Of a stretch of 64,000 nt of DNA, positions 1 through 9,065 are shown piece after piece. The stretch is from CAVQFD01 sp963724695 (GTDB lineage: Bacteria; Acidobacteriota; Vicinamibacteria; Vicinamibacterales; CAVVIG01). Below the pieces are notes generated by a model that made no database searches, had not been told where the DNA came from, and saw nothing but the letters and a program-made list of their open reading frames with translations. The stretch is taken from NCBI GenBank assembly GCA_963724695.1, contig CAVRVW010000003.1, positions 1,002,660 through 1,066,659 on the forward strand. The letters are read 5' to 3'. The translations under genes were made by a program, and so were the position numbers. The stretch's first letter is position 1, and each line of letters starts with the position of its first letter.

Positions 1-962
1 TGAACCCCAAACAGTACCCCGAGGACGTGAAGAAGGTCCTCGCCTCCGGCAAGACCCCGGCGGGCATGCACCTGCCCATCATGGTCGCAGAAGTGCTCGA
101 TTGCCTTCGGCCCACCGCGGGTGAGGTCGCCGTGGACTGCACGCTGGGCGGCGGCGGGCATGCTCGCGCAATCCTGGAGCGCGTGCAGCCCGGCGGCCGC
201 GTCATCGGGCTCGACGTCGATCCATTGGAGCTGCCGAGAACCGAAGCGTCCTTGCGCGAGGCCGGCTACGGCTCCGACGTCTTCGCCGCCCACCAGGCGA
301 ACTTCGCAGGCCTGCCGAAAGTCCTGGCGGCCGAAGGGCTGGCCTCGGTCGACATGATTCTGGCGGACCTCGGCGTGTCGTCGATGCAGTTCGACAACCC
401 CGATCGCGGCTTCAGCTACAAGGGCGTGGGGCCCCTCGACATGCGGATGAACCCGCTCCGTGGCCAGCCCGCTTCCCGGCTGATCGCGCGGTCCAGCGAG
501 GAGGCGCTGGCCGGTCTGCTCGAGGAGAACGCCGACGAGCCTCACGCGGCGCTGATTGCAGGCCTGCTGAAGTCACAGACTCTCGAGACCACGCACGCCG
601 TCGACCGCGTGTTACGGGCCGGCCTTGCCGCGGCGCTGCCGCGCCTGACGAAGGCCGACCTGAAGATGTCGATCCGCCGGACGTTCCAGGCGCTGCGCAT
701 TGCGGTCAACGACGAGTTCTCGGTGCTCGATGCGCTCTTGCGCTCGCTGCCGCAGTGCCTCGCACCCGGCGGGAGGGTCGCCGTGCTGACGTTCCATTCC
801 GGCGAGGACCGTCGGGTCAAGAAGGCGTTTCAGGCCGGCTATCGGGGGGGTGTCTACCGCGCGGTGGCCACCGAAGTCATTCGCCCGGCGAAGGAGGAAA
901 CGTTCTCGAACCGGCGCGCCTCGGCGGCCAAGCTGCGCTGGGCCGTCCGCGCGCCTGAATGA
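1..962 (+). CDS. rsmH: 16S rRNA (cytosine1402-N4)-methyltransferase RsmH, long-type variant, 5' end cut by window
   Basis: SAM-dependent enzyme that methylates N4 of C1402 in the decoding centre of 16S rRNA. Visible RsmH signatures are a VDCTLGGGGHA SAM-binding motif, LDVDP, the long ADLGVSSMQFDNPDRGFS stretch followed by GPLDMRMNP, and a C-terminal LTFHSGEDRRVKK. The frame is open to base 1 (first full codon at 3, reading NPKQYPEDVKKV). A GTG at 27 could serve as start, but residues upstream of it look like part of the protein, and the second and third bases of a possible ATG/CTG lie at positions 1-2. The N-terminal extension before the usual H-x-P motif resembles a divergent RsmH branch known outside dcw clusters (from memory, not checked). 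The neighbour is an unrelated secreted protein, so this copy is not in a dcw operon. Confidence 0.9.
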   Translation, partial: NPKQYPEDVKKVLASGKTPAGMHLPIMVAEVLDCLRPTAGEVAVDCTLGGGGHARAILERVQPGGRVIGLDVDPLELPRTEASLREAGYGSDVFAAHQANFAGLPKVLAAEGLASVDMILADLGVSSMQFDNPDRGFSYKGVGPLDMRMNPLRGQPASRLIARSSEEALAGLLEENADEPHAALIAGLLKSQTLETTHAVDRVLRAGLAAALPRLTKADLKMSIRRTFQALRIAVNDEFSVLDALLRSLPQCLAPGGRVAVLTFHSGEDRRVKKAFQAGYRGGVYRAVATEVIRPAKEETFSNRRASAAKLRWAVRAPE

Positions 963-991
963 CGCGTCTCGACCGAGAGGCCGCGGTTACC

Positions 992-1372
992 TCAGCGCTT
1001 TTTCGCGGTGAACGTGCCTTCGCCCGTATTCCCCTGCTGGTCGGCGAAGCGCCACGTCCCCTTCATCGACGTTTCCTGGGCATCGAGCTGCCCCGAAAAT
1101 GCCGTGGCGATGTCCGACTCGATCCCGGTCGTGAACCGGAACGTCACGGTCGCGCCCTGAATGCTGCCGCGCACCGGGACGACCGACTCGTATCCCGACA
1201 AGCAGCTGCCGGCCAGTCGATCGCCTTCCTGTTTGAACGAACACTCGGCCTGGTAGAGCGAGGTACTGCCGTCGCGCTGGAACTCGAGGGCCCAGGTGCC
1301 CGTCAGGTCAGCGGCCGCGAACGCCGTGGAGCACAGAAGCAGGAGGATTGTGCTCGAAGCGGCTCGTTTCAT
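992..1372 (-). CDS. Small secreted protein of unknown function
   Basis: 126 residues with a clear Sec signal peptide (MKRAASSTILLLLCSTAFAA, cleavage probably after AFA-A). The mature part starts DLTGTWALEF, contains two cysteines (ECSFKQ and GSCLSG) and alternates hydrophobic and polar residues, suggesting a small beta-barrel or beta-sandwich of the kind seen in secreted acidobacterial proteins that begin 'GTW'. It converges on rsmH with 29 bp between stops. No enzymatic motif is visible. Reading frame is intact, unlike the next gene upstream on the same strand. Confidence 0.6.
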   Translation of the reverse strand: MKRAASSTILLLLCSTAFAAADLTGTWALEFQRDGSTSLYQAECSFKQEGDRLAGSCLSGYESVVPVRGSIQGATVTFRFTTGIESDIATAFSGQLDAQETSMKGTWRFADQQGNTGEGTFTAKKR

Positions 1373-1421
1373 TTTTTCATGGGGCGGCGCCGCGATGTCG
1401 GTCTCCCGCCGGCCAGGAGAG

Positions 1422-2353
1422 CTACTGCCCGCCGCCAGTGCGCGTGCCGGTGCCCGTCACGGTGACCTTCATCATGACCGTCGTCCAGCAGCAGCCGGAG
1501 CCGCCGCCGCCGTTGCCGGACTGAGTCGCCGCCGTTGACGTGCAGCACGTAGTCGCCCGGCTCGCTGAAGGTGACGGTCGTCGCCGCCTTCCCGAGTACG
1601 GCTCGATCGGCTTGCCGCCCTTGATGGCCTTGAACTTGACGGGCGTCGCACCTTGACCGTGCCCGGACCGCGGTACTTCGTGACCGTGACGTTCACCGGC
1701 GGCGCGATCGCCCGTCAGCGGACCGTTGCCGCCCTGCTGTACAGCGCATCGTCGTCGGCCCAGACATCGAGCGGCATCGGCGTGCCGACCGTCGGCCGTG
1801 CGCGTGAAGCGCCGTCGCCATGGTCCCCACGGGCCCGGCGAACTTCGGGCCCGCCTCGGCGAACCGGAGCACCGGCGGCGTGTTGAACTCGCGGTTCGGG
1901 CTCTCCTCCGACGACTTGAGCGGCGTGATGTTGTAGTCGGTGTGCATGTGGAACGGGATGCGTCGTCGTCACGCCGTTGGCGCGTCAGCGTCCAGGTGAT
2001 CTTCTGGGTCTTGGCGAAGTTCCTTCGGCACGGTGACGATGAACATGCCGAAGCGGCGCCGCGTGAGGAAGTGCGTCGGCTGGCCCATGGTCCGGGTTGC
2101 CCGGCTCGAACTGGTTGTTCGGACCGATCGGGATGTCGACCTCCGCCTCCGTGTTGCGGTTGTAGTACCCGATCAGGAAGTTGTGCGTGCCGTCAGGGTT
2201 GTCGAACCAGCCCTCGTACGCCGGGGTGACGCTCGCGCCGAACTGTCTCGCGGCGCGCTCGGCAGCTGGATCTGCGCGGACACCAGCACGCCGCCGCTGA
2301 CGATGCAGCGCCAGCGCAGCGCTCAGCGCGGATAAGCCGTGTCTGATATCATG
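1422..2353 (-). CDS. Secreted hypothetical protein with Ig-like C-terminus, frameshifted
   Basis: Not one open frame, but consistent protein is found in successive minus-strand frames. From the N-terminus: a short secretory leader near 2290-2340, FGASVTPAYEGWFDNPDGTH then a Tyr/Asn-rich segment (IGYYNRNTEAEVDIPIG), FGMFIVTVPKNF, HMHTDYNITPLKSS, then a C-terminal beta domain (KAIKGGKPIEPYSG, TVTFSEPGDYVLHVNGGD) with a Cys-Cys pair near 1490 and stop TAG at 1422-1424. At least four single-base frame jumps are needed. I do not recognise the family. It lies upstream-to-downstream with the cytochrome/monooxygenase-like gene and probably shares its operon and export. Start is uncertain (an ATG near 2353 is followed by an in-frame stop that one base change would remove). 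Confidence 0.45.
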
Positions 2354-2467
2354 AGAAGCCCCCTGGCTGGCGCGCCGCAGCGTGCGGCCTGACGCGGGCG
2401 CTGACGCCGGAAACGGGGTGAGACGCGCGAACCGGCGCCTCCCCCCGCGGATTGCGAAGTCGCGAGC

Positions 2468-3876
2468 TTACTGCTGCTGATTCTGCGTCGTCGTTCGCCG
2501 GCTTCTTGTGGTCGGCCAGCCACTGCTGGTACTCGGCGTCGGTCAGATAGACGACGTTCATCCACGCGTGCGCCATTTCGTCCACCGTGCGATCGCCGTA
2601 GCCCACCCACTGATTCGGGTCGGGGTTGTTCTTGTTCGTCGTCGTGTTGTCGTAGAAGGCGGTGACGTGGATGATCGTGCCCTTCGGGAACGCCGGAATC
2701 GCGTCCTCGGCGTAGATGTAGTTCGTCATCCAGTTGAAGTTGAAGTTGTCGACGTAGCTGATGATCTGCGTCCCGCCGTCGGGCAGAATCGCCTCGACCT
2801 GCATCGCCTTGCCGCGCAGATGGAAGTGCGGCTGGAAGTTGGTGATGAGCGTGTTCTCCTTCAGCACCGTGAAGCCTTCGGTGTGCGCGATCGAGTTCGG
2901 CGGGATGTCGAGGCCGGCCGCGCCGTTCTTGAGACCGGTGAAGCCAATCAGGTAGCTGCGGTGCTTCGGCTCCTCGCCCTTCGGATAGAGCCAGATGCCG
3001 AGCTCGGAACCGGCCGTGACCGCTTCGCCGACGGCGTGCACGTGCTGGTCCCAGGAGATCTTCTGGCCCGGCTTGATCAGCTTGCCCGTGCCGTCCATGT
3101 AGCGGTCGTAGCCCTTGCCGATCGCCCATTCCATGAGCGACGGGCGGGCGTTGATCGACGCGCGGACGGGTCGTCCTGCCGCGGTCGCGGCGGCCGCTCG
3201 GCCGTGCCGCGATCGATCGAATCGGCGTCGGGGTCGTTCGGATCCTGCACGACGTGCGCGATCGAGTGATGCAGGATCTTGCGGCCCTGGATGTTGGACG
3301 GCCGGATTTCGACCATCCGCACCCAGCGCGGCTCGGTGAGCCCCGGCGATGTCGACCGATCGGACGCCACCACTGATCCTGGCTCACGGCCGGCATCGTG
3401 TACTCCGGCGACTTCACGACGAGGTCGGGCGGACCGTAGCCGTCGCGTTCGCCCTGCCAGAAGAGCGTCGTCGTCGACCGGCTTCGAGCGGCGGCATGTC
3501 GGCCGGGTTGCCCTGCGGCGCGCCCTGATCGACCCACGCGACGATCGTCTCGATCTGCTCGTCGCTGAGCGACATGTCGTTCTTGAACTTCTGGACGCCG
3601 ACGCTCTTGTCGATGTGCCACGGCGGCATCTGACGCGTGCGCGACGCGCTGCTTGATCGAGCGCGCCCAGGGACGCGCTTCTTCGAAGGTCCTGAGCGAC
3701 ATCGGCGCGATCGACCCGGGCTCGTGGCAGTTCTGACACTTGGCCTGGAGGATCGGCGCGACGTCCTTGGAGAACGTGACCTTCTTGGCCTCCTGCGCGG
3801 CCACGGCTCCGGGCAACGCGAGCAGCGCGCCGATTGCAAGCACGCCGACGCCCCACTGGCGGGTGGATCGAACCAT
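2468..3876 (-). CDS. Secreted c-type cytochrome with copper-monooxygenase-like C-terminal domain, frameshifted
   Basis: Start ATG at 3876 gives a signal peptide (GVGVLAIGALLALPGAVAAQ) followed by FSKDVAPILQAKCQNCHEPG, a haem c attachment motif CxxCH, and MPPWHIDKSVG typical of this cytochrome family. The long C-terminal region (about 2470-3130, frame intact) contains NFQPHFHLRGKAMQ and WVGYGDRTVDEMAHAWM, resembling the copper type II ascorbate-dependent monooxygenase fold in which His-x-His and Met ligands bind copper. These proteins are periplasmic and common in Acidobacteria; substrate is unknown. Frame jumps lie near 3640, 3480, 3355 and 3180. One lost or gained base near 2480 explains the end: the frame then reads QNQQQ and a TAA at 2468-2470. 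I read it as a functional gene with sequencing errors. Confidence 0.7.
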
Positions 3877-4067
3877 TACCGGCTCCTTTTCAGCGCGGTG
3901 CCGGTCGCAACCGGTGATCACCGCAGTCCCTGCCTGGCTCCCGACAAGTGGCCAGAATGGCCGAATTTTACCAGATTCGTGCCGTTCTCCCAACCTGGAT
4001 TGACCGATCTTCGCAGGGAAAATCGTGATATTTCCGAGACAGGCCGAGTGGCCGGGCTCGCGCGGGG

Positions 4068-4913
4068 CTAGCGGAGGTCGAACGTCATGCCCGCCCTGAG
4101 CACATGGAGCGCGAGGCCGGTGCCGGCGTGTACGGCACCCGGCGCGGCGCCGGGCACGCTGGCGCCCCGGGCATCCACGATGAGAGCGCTGCTCACCCCG
4201 ACCACCTCGAGGCGCGCGCCGCGCACCACAACCGCCGTGCCCTCGTCGATCCCGACGCCCACGAGCGCGGGACGGTCCAGCACCGCAGCGACGAGCCGGT
4301 TGACGCGCTGGCGCTGCAGGAAGTGCTGATCGACGATTACTTCCGGCCAGATCGCCAGGCCGGCGGCCGTGGCGGTCTTTCCCGCGGCCACGCGTTTGAG
4401 GTCCGAGTCCCCCGTAATCATGACCTCTGACAGCACCGCGGCGCCCGCGCTCGTGCCGCCGACCACCGCGCCGGCCCGGTGCCGCGCGCGAACGAGGTCG
4501 GCGAGGCCCGTGCCGGCGATGGCTTCCATGAAGCGGCTCTGGCTGCCGCCTGGCATCCAGATGATGGTCGCGCGCTCGAGCGCGAGCCGCGCCGCTGCGC
4601 CGTCCTCGAAGGAGATCTTTCTGGCCTCCCTGGCGCCCGCGCGTTTCCATCGCTCGACCGCGCTGTCGCCGGCGTTCGCAACCGCCGATGCCTGCGGAAG
4701 GACGACGACGACTGCCTGCGGGCCGCCGCCGAGAGCCAGTGTCCGTTCGTAGATCTCGTCGCCGATCGTCCCGCCGCCAACGGCGACGATCGCACCCGGC
4801 GTCTGCGCGAGGCCGCGCGCCGAACACAGCGCCAGGCCGAGCAGCCATACTGACTGCGCGAGCAGGCGCCTTCGGCTGACGCGCCGGCCGTTGGTTCGAG
4901 CGTCCGTGCGCAT
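4068..4913 (-). CDS. Cyanophycinase-like serine peptidase (S51) with twin-arginine leader
   Basis: 281 residues. The N-terminus has SRRRLLAQ followed by a hydrophobic stretch (SVWLLGLALCSARGLAQ), a probable Tat signal, so the enzyme is exported folded. The mature protein begins GAIVAVGGGTIGDE and contains the S51 nucleophile motif GGTSAGAAVL and DQHFLQRQRVNRL, both typical of cyanophycinase, which hydrolyses the Asp-Arg polymer cyanophycin to dipeptides. Exported cyanophycinases act on external polymer or isoaspartyl peptides; cyanophycin synthetase is not in this window. It starts 12 bp after the acylase stop, so the two are almost certainly co-transcribed with the kinase-fold gene upstream. 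Frame is intact and length is normal. Confidence 0.88.
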   Translation of the reverse strand: MRTDARTNGRRVSRRRLLAQSVWLLGLALCSARGLAQTPGAIVAVGGGTIGDEIYERTLALGGGPQAVVVVLPQASAVANAGDSAVERWKRAGAREARKISFEDGAAARLALERATIIWMPGGSQSRFMEAIAGTGLADLVRARHRAGAVVGGTSAGAAVLSEVMITGDSDLKRVAAGKTATAAGLAIWPEVIVDQHFLQRQRVNRLVAAVLDRPALVGVGIDEGTAVVVRGARLEVVGVSSALIVDARGASVPGAAPGAVHAGTGLALHVLRAGMTFDLR

Positions 4914-4925
4914 CTGCCGCGGCGC

Positions 4926-7067
4926 TTACAGCCCCTCGCGCTTCTCGAGATTCGCCTCGATGTCCTTCTTCTCGCGCCAGACGGGATGCAGCGCCTTCTG
5001 GGTCATCAGCGGCAGCTGGTCCTCGAGGTGCGGCGACCCCTTCTGGCTCGCGTTACCGTAGCCGAGCGTGCAGCGCGCCTGTTGTGTCGGACCGAACTCG
5101 ATCGCGCAGACGATCGTCTCGCCGTTGGTGGCGTAGTACCGGTTCCCCTGCTTACGATTGAATGCGACCGTGCGGAAGAGCCCGGAGCCGCCGGGGCCGC
5201 CGTTGCCCGGGAGATCCGCGTTTCCACTCGCGAAGCGGAAGACGTCGCCCCACTTCACGTCGAGCGCGCCATACAGCTTCATGCACTCGTCGGCCGCCGC
5301 TGCAAGCACCGGGAGCGCGGAGGCCGGATCCTTCAGGCCGTGTGCGGACTCGAGCGGGCGATTGATGTCGAACGGGACCCGCAGTCTCGCCGCGATTCCT
5401 CCCGGGGCCGCGAAGTAGCGATCGACAAAGAGCTGGAACAACACGGCGCCGCGGCTGTCTGCGTCGGTCTGCCGATCCCACCGCTCGAGCACGCGCGCCG
5501 CCTCGGTTGACCCGTTGGCCGCTTTGAGGAGGTCCGGAAGCACGCGATCGGCCAGCTCCATTCGGGTGGAATGCTTCTTGGCGATGAGCTGCTCGTAGCC
5601 GATCTTCGGGTCCTCGGTCATCATGCGCCGCGACCGGAGCGTGCGCATCTGCGGCAGGGTCTCGCCGGTCGGCGCCACATACGGCGCGAACTTCGTGCGA
5701 TCGAGCAGCGGCAGCGTCATGTCCCAGGGCGGCTGGTTCGTGTTCTGCGTCCAGCCGATCGCCGGGTCGACGGCCTTCGGCAGCTCGTCAAACGACAAAT
5801 AGTCGGTCCACATCGTGTCCGACGTATCGCCGGGCACGACTCTCGACCAGTACTGGTAGTCGCGCCCGTTGCGCCTCGGCACGAGGCCGTCGAAGACGAA
5901 CATCACGTGGCCCTGGTCATCGGCGTAGTTGGCGTGCCACATGGGCACGGCCATGATGCGAAGGGCGTCCTGAAACCCGGCGAGCGTCGTGGCCTCTCCC
6001 ATCTTGAACCACTGCTCGAGCATCCGCGGCCGGTCGAGCCCAGCCACCCGCATCGCCACGGTCAGCCCGTCCTGGTCATAGACGACCGGGCCGTGAACGC
6101 TCTTCCGGATCTCGACGGTCTCTTCGCTGAAGCTGCCGTCGGCGGCCTTGACCTTGAACGTGCGGCTCAATCGCTCGAAGGGCCGGAGCTGTCCGTCGAA
6201 CTGATACTGCCCGTCCTTCACAGTCAGGTTGAAGAAGTCGACCGTGTCGATAGTGTTCACGGTGCGTCCCCATCCGGCGTGACGGTTGAAGCCCACGACA
6301 GGCACCGGAAAGCCCACCTGCGGCGCGCCGTACAGATCGTAATCGGGGCCGACCAGGTGCATCTCCATGTAGCGATAGAACGTGTTGCCCCACGCCAGGT
6401 GGGGATTGATGAGGAGCATTGCCCGCCCGCTCGCCGAATGCGCCGGACCGATCGCCCAGGTGTTCGACCCCGCCGAGAACTCGTCGCGATCGGGATCGCC
6501 CGCGTCGGCCTGCGTGCCGGCGTCGCGCTTCAACGCGTTCACCTCCCGGCGCATCCGCTCGAGCGAGCCCATGTAGCCGAAGTGCACGGCCCTCAGCGGG
6601 TGGCCGATGACATCCACGCCGGAGACCGGAAGGACCACTCGATTCTCGGCCTCGATGGCGTCCGGATGCGCTGCGGCGAACTCGTTGATGCCACGCGCGA
6701 ATGCGTCGAGGTACGTGCGGAACGTCGGATCCTGCGCCTTGTACCATTCACTGGCACGGTCGGGCACCTGGTTGAGATGCACCCATCGATCGAGCTCCCG
6801 GCCCGCGGCGCCCCAGTACTCGGCCGCGCGTCCGCGCGACTCGCCGTAGAGGTGCAGGAGCAGGTTGGCCTGCGCCTCCATCTGCGCCCAGCCCTGTGCG
6901 TGGAACATTGCCTCGCGATCGGCGGCGAAGATGTGGGGCACGCCGTAACGGTCCCACAGGATCTCGGCCTTCCCTGCCGCACGTGGAAGGGATGACGGCG
7001 TGCAGCCGATGAGCACGAGTCCGCCCAGAAGGGGGAGATAGACGGGCAGAAAGCGGAAGGGCTTCAT
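4926..7067 (-). CDS. Penicillin acylase family lipoprotein (Ntn-hydrolase amidase)
   Basis: 713 residues, intact. The N-terminus is a lipobox signal (LVLIGC-TPSS), so the precursor is anchored to the envelope. WDRYGVPHIFAADREAMF and GWAQMEAQANLLLH match the alpha-chain start of the family; the autocatalytic cleavage and nucleophile Ser is in EFSAGSNTWAIGPAHS at roughly residue 200, followed by INPHLAWGNTFY and VGFPVPVVGFNRHAGWGRT. Members hydrolyse amide bonds of acylated substrates: beta-lactams, N-acyl-homoserine lactones or N-acyl amino acids. The real substrate cannot be read from sequence. A GAGGTG ribosome site stands before ATG 7067. It sits between a secreted kinase-fold gene (15 bp upstream) and a cyanophycinase (12 bp downstream). 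Confidence 0.9.
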   Translation of the reverse strand: MKPFRFLPVYLPLLGGLVLIGCTPSSLPRAAGKAEILWDRYGVPHIFAADREAMFHAQGWAQMEAQANLLLHLYGESRGRAAEYWGAAGRELDRWVHLNQVPDRASEWYKAQDPTFRTYLDAFARGINEFAAAHPDAIEAENRVVLPVSGVDVIGHPLRAVHFGYMGSLERMRREVNALKRDAGTQADAGDPDRDEFSAGSNTWAIGPAHSASGRAMLLINPHLAWGNTFYRYMEMHLVGPDYDLYGAPQVGFPVPVVGFNRHAGWGRTVNTIDTVDFFNLTVKDGQYQFDGQLRPFERLSRTFKVKAADGSFSEETVEIRKSVHGPVVYDQDGLTVAMRVAGLDRPRMLEQWFKMGEATTLAGFQDALRIMAVPMWHANYADDQGHVMFVFDGLVPRRNGRDYQYWSRVVPGDTSDTMWTDYLSFDELPKAVDPAIGWTQNTNQPPWDMTLPLLDRTKFAPYVAPTGETLPQMRTLRSRRMMTEDPKIGYEQLIAKKHSTRMELADRVLPDLLKAANGSTEAARVLERWDRQTDADSRGAVLFQLFVDRYFAAPGGIAARLRVPFDINRPLESAHGLKDPASALPVLAAAADECMKLYGALDVKWGDVFRFASGNADLPGNGGPGGSGLFRTVAFNRKQGNRYYATNGETIVCAIEFGPTQQARCTLGYGNASQKGSPHLEDQLPLMTQKALHPVWREKKDIEANLEKREGL

Positions 7068-7081
7068 GTTCGCACCTCGAC

Positions 7082-7882
7082 TTACGGTGTGAAGACCGTG
7101 GCCTCACCCTTGGTTTTCGCGAGCTTCTCCAGCTGGGCCACGATCAGATCGCGGCGCTTCAGAATCGAGGTCGACCCATCGAGCACGAGCTTCCCGATCT
7201 TCGGGTCGAGCAGGCCTTTGTCGAGTGCCTTCAGCCGCTCGAAGAACGGGCGATCGATTCCCATCATCTCGGGAAACACCATGCGTGTCGTGTTCGTGAA
7301 CGCACGCGAATGATCCACCAGCACCAGCTGCCAGTTGGGCTCGCGCACGACGAGCAGGTTGCCCTGGTTGGGATCGATGTTGGCAATCAGGTTGTGGAAC
7401 ACGACCCACCGGCGGGTCTGCCGGTTCCAATCGGCCTGGTCCGGCGGCTCCTGCCCCTTGAGCGAGTTCCGCTGCACGACGCCGTCGACCCACAGCTGCA
7501 CCGAAGCGTTCTGGCCCTCGTACTGCCGCTCGACCGTGGGCGGCACCATGTCGAGCCCCATCAATTTGTCGATCTCGTAGGCGGCAATCTCCGACTGGTA
7601 GCTCTCGAAATAGCCGGTCGCTCGACTCGGCCTCAGCGCCTTGATGGCGACGCCCCCGACCAGGCCGCCGGGCGCGAAGAACCCATGCCTCGGGCGCGTC
7701 ACGCCGACGGGGATGCTCTCCACCTTTACGATTGGCGCGGTCTTGATGTAGGCCTCGAACTCCTGGTGTCGGCCGAGCCAGATTCTCGTGCTGGGCTCGA
7801 CGGCGGTCTGCGCGGCCACGAACGGCGGCGGCGACCATGAGACGAGGGCCAGGGTGACGGCGACACTCAGGGTCCAGCGCAT
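7082..7882 (-). CDS. Secreted protein-kinase-fold protein A (FAM20/HipA-like motifs)
   Basis: Start ATG 7882 chosen because a signal peptide follows (MRWTLSVAVTLALVSWSPPP...AA); the open frame runs further upstream but would overlap the divergent gene. 266 residues. Motifs suggest a FAM20/four-jointed-like kinase core: VAIKALRP (beta-3 Lys), SEIAAYEIDKLMGLDMVPPT (helix-C Glu and the 'AxxLDxxLGxxxVPP' pattern of FAM20 proteins), NLIANIDPNQGNLLV (catalytic-loop Asp and Asn) and LVLVDHSRAF (metal-binding Asp in a DFG-like place). It is a paralogue of 9056-9895 but replaces the DRH of that protein by DPN. Stop is 15 bp before the acylase, so they form one operon. Kinase activity is inferred; a pseudokinase is possible. 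Confidence 0.6.
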   Translation of the reverse strand: MRWTLSVAVTLALVSWSPPPFVAAQTAVEPSTRIWLGRHQEFEAYIKTAPIVKVESIPVGVTRPRHGFFAPGGLVGGVAIKALRPSRATGYFESYQSEIAAYEIDKLMGLDMVPPTVERQYEGQNASVQLWVDGVVQRNSLKGQEPPDQADWNRQTRRWVVFHNLIANIDPNQGNLLVVREPNWQLVLVDHSRAFTNTTRMVFPEMMGIDRPFFERLKALDKGLLDPKIGKLVLDGSTSILKRRDLIVAQLEKLAKTKGEATVFTP

Positions 7883-7931
7883 GGCGCGCAGTATACAGAG
7901 CCGCCGGTCGAGTGTGCGACTAAAATGGGGC

Positions 7932-9065
7932 ATGCTCACGCCGGCGCGCAGAGGCACCGCATGGCCGATTGTGTCCGCTCTCGCGGTGCTGTTCACTGTG
8001 TGCCTGTCCGTCCTGGCCGGAGCGCAGGATGCGGCCCCGGACTCGTGCAATCTCGAGACCCCGGAGCGGATCGTGGCCGTGGCGGACGTCCACGGCGGGT
8101 ACGATCGCTTCGTCGGCATCCTGCGGACCGCGGGCCTCATCGACAACCGTGAGCGATGGGCGGGAGGCCGCGCGGTGTTCGTGCAGACGGGAGACGTGCT
8201 CGATCGAGGACCGGACTCGCGCCGGGCGATGGACCTGATTCGGCGGCTCTCCAGCGAGGCCGCCCGTGCCGGCGGCCGGGTTCACGCCCTGCTCGGCAAT
8301 CACGAAGTCATGCGCATGCTGGGAGACCTGCGGTACGTGAGCAGCGGCGAGTACACGGCCTTCAGGTCGGTCGATTCCGAGACGCTGCGGGACCGGTACT
8401 ACACGGTCGCGGCCGGCGAGGCGTCCGACCGCGCGAAGGGCGCCGGGCAGAAGTTCGACGAGTCGGCTTTCCGGAAGGCGTTTCTGGGCCGGACGCCTCT
8501 CGGATGGGTCGAGATGCAGTTGGCGTTCGGACCCAAGGGCGACTACGGGCAGTGGCTTCGAGAGCGGGACACGATGGTGCGCATCAACGGCATCGTCTTC
8601 GTTCACGGCGGGATCAGCCCCGCCGTGGCGGCGCTGGGGTGCGCGAAGGTCAACGCGACGGTGCGTTCGGATCTGGCGGCCTCAGGTGCGCCTCGTGATG
8701 CCGCGCAGGTCGCCGCCCAGCTGTCGACCGGCGAAGAAGGCCCGCTCTGGTATCGCGGCCTGGCGTTGAACGACGAGTCCACGTTCGCCCCTGATGTCGA
8801 GGCGATTCTGCGCGGGCTGAACGCCCGCGCGATCGTCGTCGGGCACACGGTCACGGCGAGCGGCCGCGTGGTACCGCGCTTCGGCGGCCGCGTGATCCAG
8901 CTCGACACCGGTATGCTCGGCGGCACGTTCTATCCGTCCGGCCGCGCTTCTGCCCTCGAGATCCGGGACGGCCGGTTCACGGCGATCTACGAGGACAGGC
9001 GCGACGAGCTGCCGTCCGCGGGGCGCGGCGCGGCGCCTGCGCCCGCAGGCGTGCCTCAGGGATAG
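7932..9065 (+). CDS. Secreted calcineurin-like metallophosphatase (Shewanella-like phosphatase type)
   Basis: ATG 7932 is preferred over upstream starts because it yields a good signal peptide (WPIVSALAVLFTVCLSVLAGAQ). 377 residues. All PPP/metallophosphatase metal motifs are present in order: VADVHGGYDRF (GDxHG block), TGDVLDRGPDSRR (GDxxDRG), LLGNHEVM (GNHE), VFVHGGISP and VVGHTVTASGRV (GHT), then LDTGM near the end. The spacing resembles Shelph-type phosphatases, which in bacteria are usually periplasmic and dephosphorylate phosphoprotein or phosphotyrosine substrates. It is divergent from kinase-fold gene A (49 bp between starts) and its stop overlaps by 10 bp the stop of kinase-fold gene B. 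A phosphatase placed between two secreted kinase-like paralogues suggests a shared substrate. Confidence 0.85.
   Translation: MLTPARRGTAWPIVSALAVLFTVCLSVLAGAQDAAPDSCNLETPERIVAVADVHGGYDRFVGILRTAGLIDNRERWAGGRAVFVQTGDVLDRGPDSRRAMDLIRRLSSEAARAGGRVHALLGNHEVMRMLGDLRYVSSGEYTAFRSVDSETLRDRYYTVAAGEASDRAKGAGQKFDESAFRKAFLGRTPLGWVEMQLAFGPKGDYGQWLRERDTMVRINGIVFVHGGISPAVAALGCAKVNATVRSDLAASGAPRDAAQVAAQLSTGEEGPLWYRGLALNDESTFAPDVEAILRGLNARAIVVGHTVTASGRVVPRFGGRVIQLDTGMLGGTFYPSGRASALEIRDGRFTAIYEDRRDELPSAGRGAAPAPAGVPQG

Noticed and set aside
1472..2353. Call of several separate small genes on either strand
   Set aside because: Successive minus frames join into one protein with a secretory leader and an Ig-like end; the separate frames lack starts and ribosome sites.
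2323..4848. 841-codon minus-strand frame covering cyanophycinase and cytochrome genes
   Set aside because: Fusion of shadow frames; only its middle (signal peptide and CxxCH) is real, and it changes frame at each sequencing error.
5571..6995. 474-codon open frame on the plus strand
   Set aside because: Antisense shadow of the penicillin acylase gene; composition is His/Arg-rich as expected of a GC-rich complement and no motif is present.
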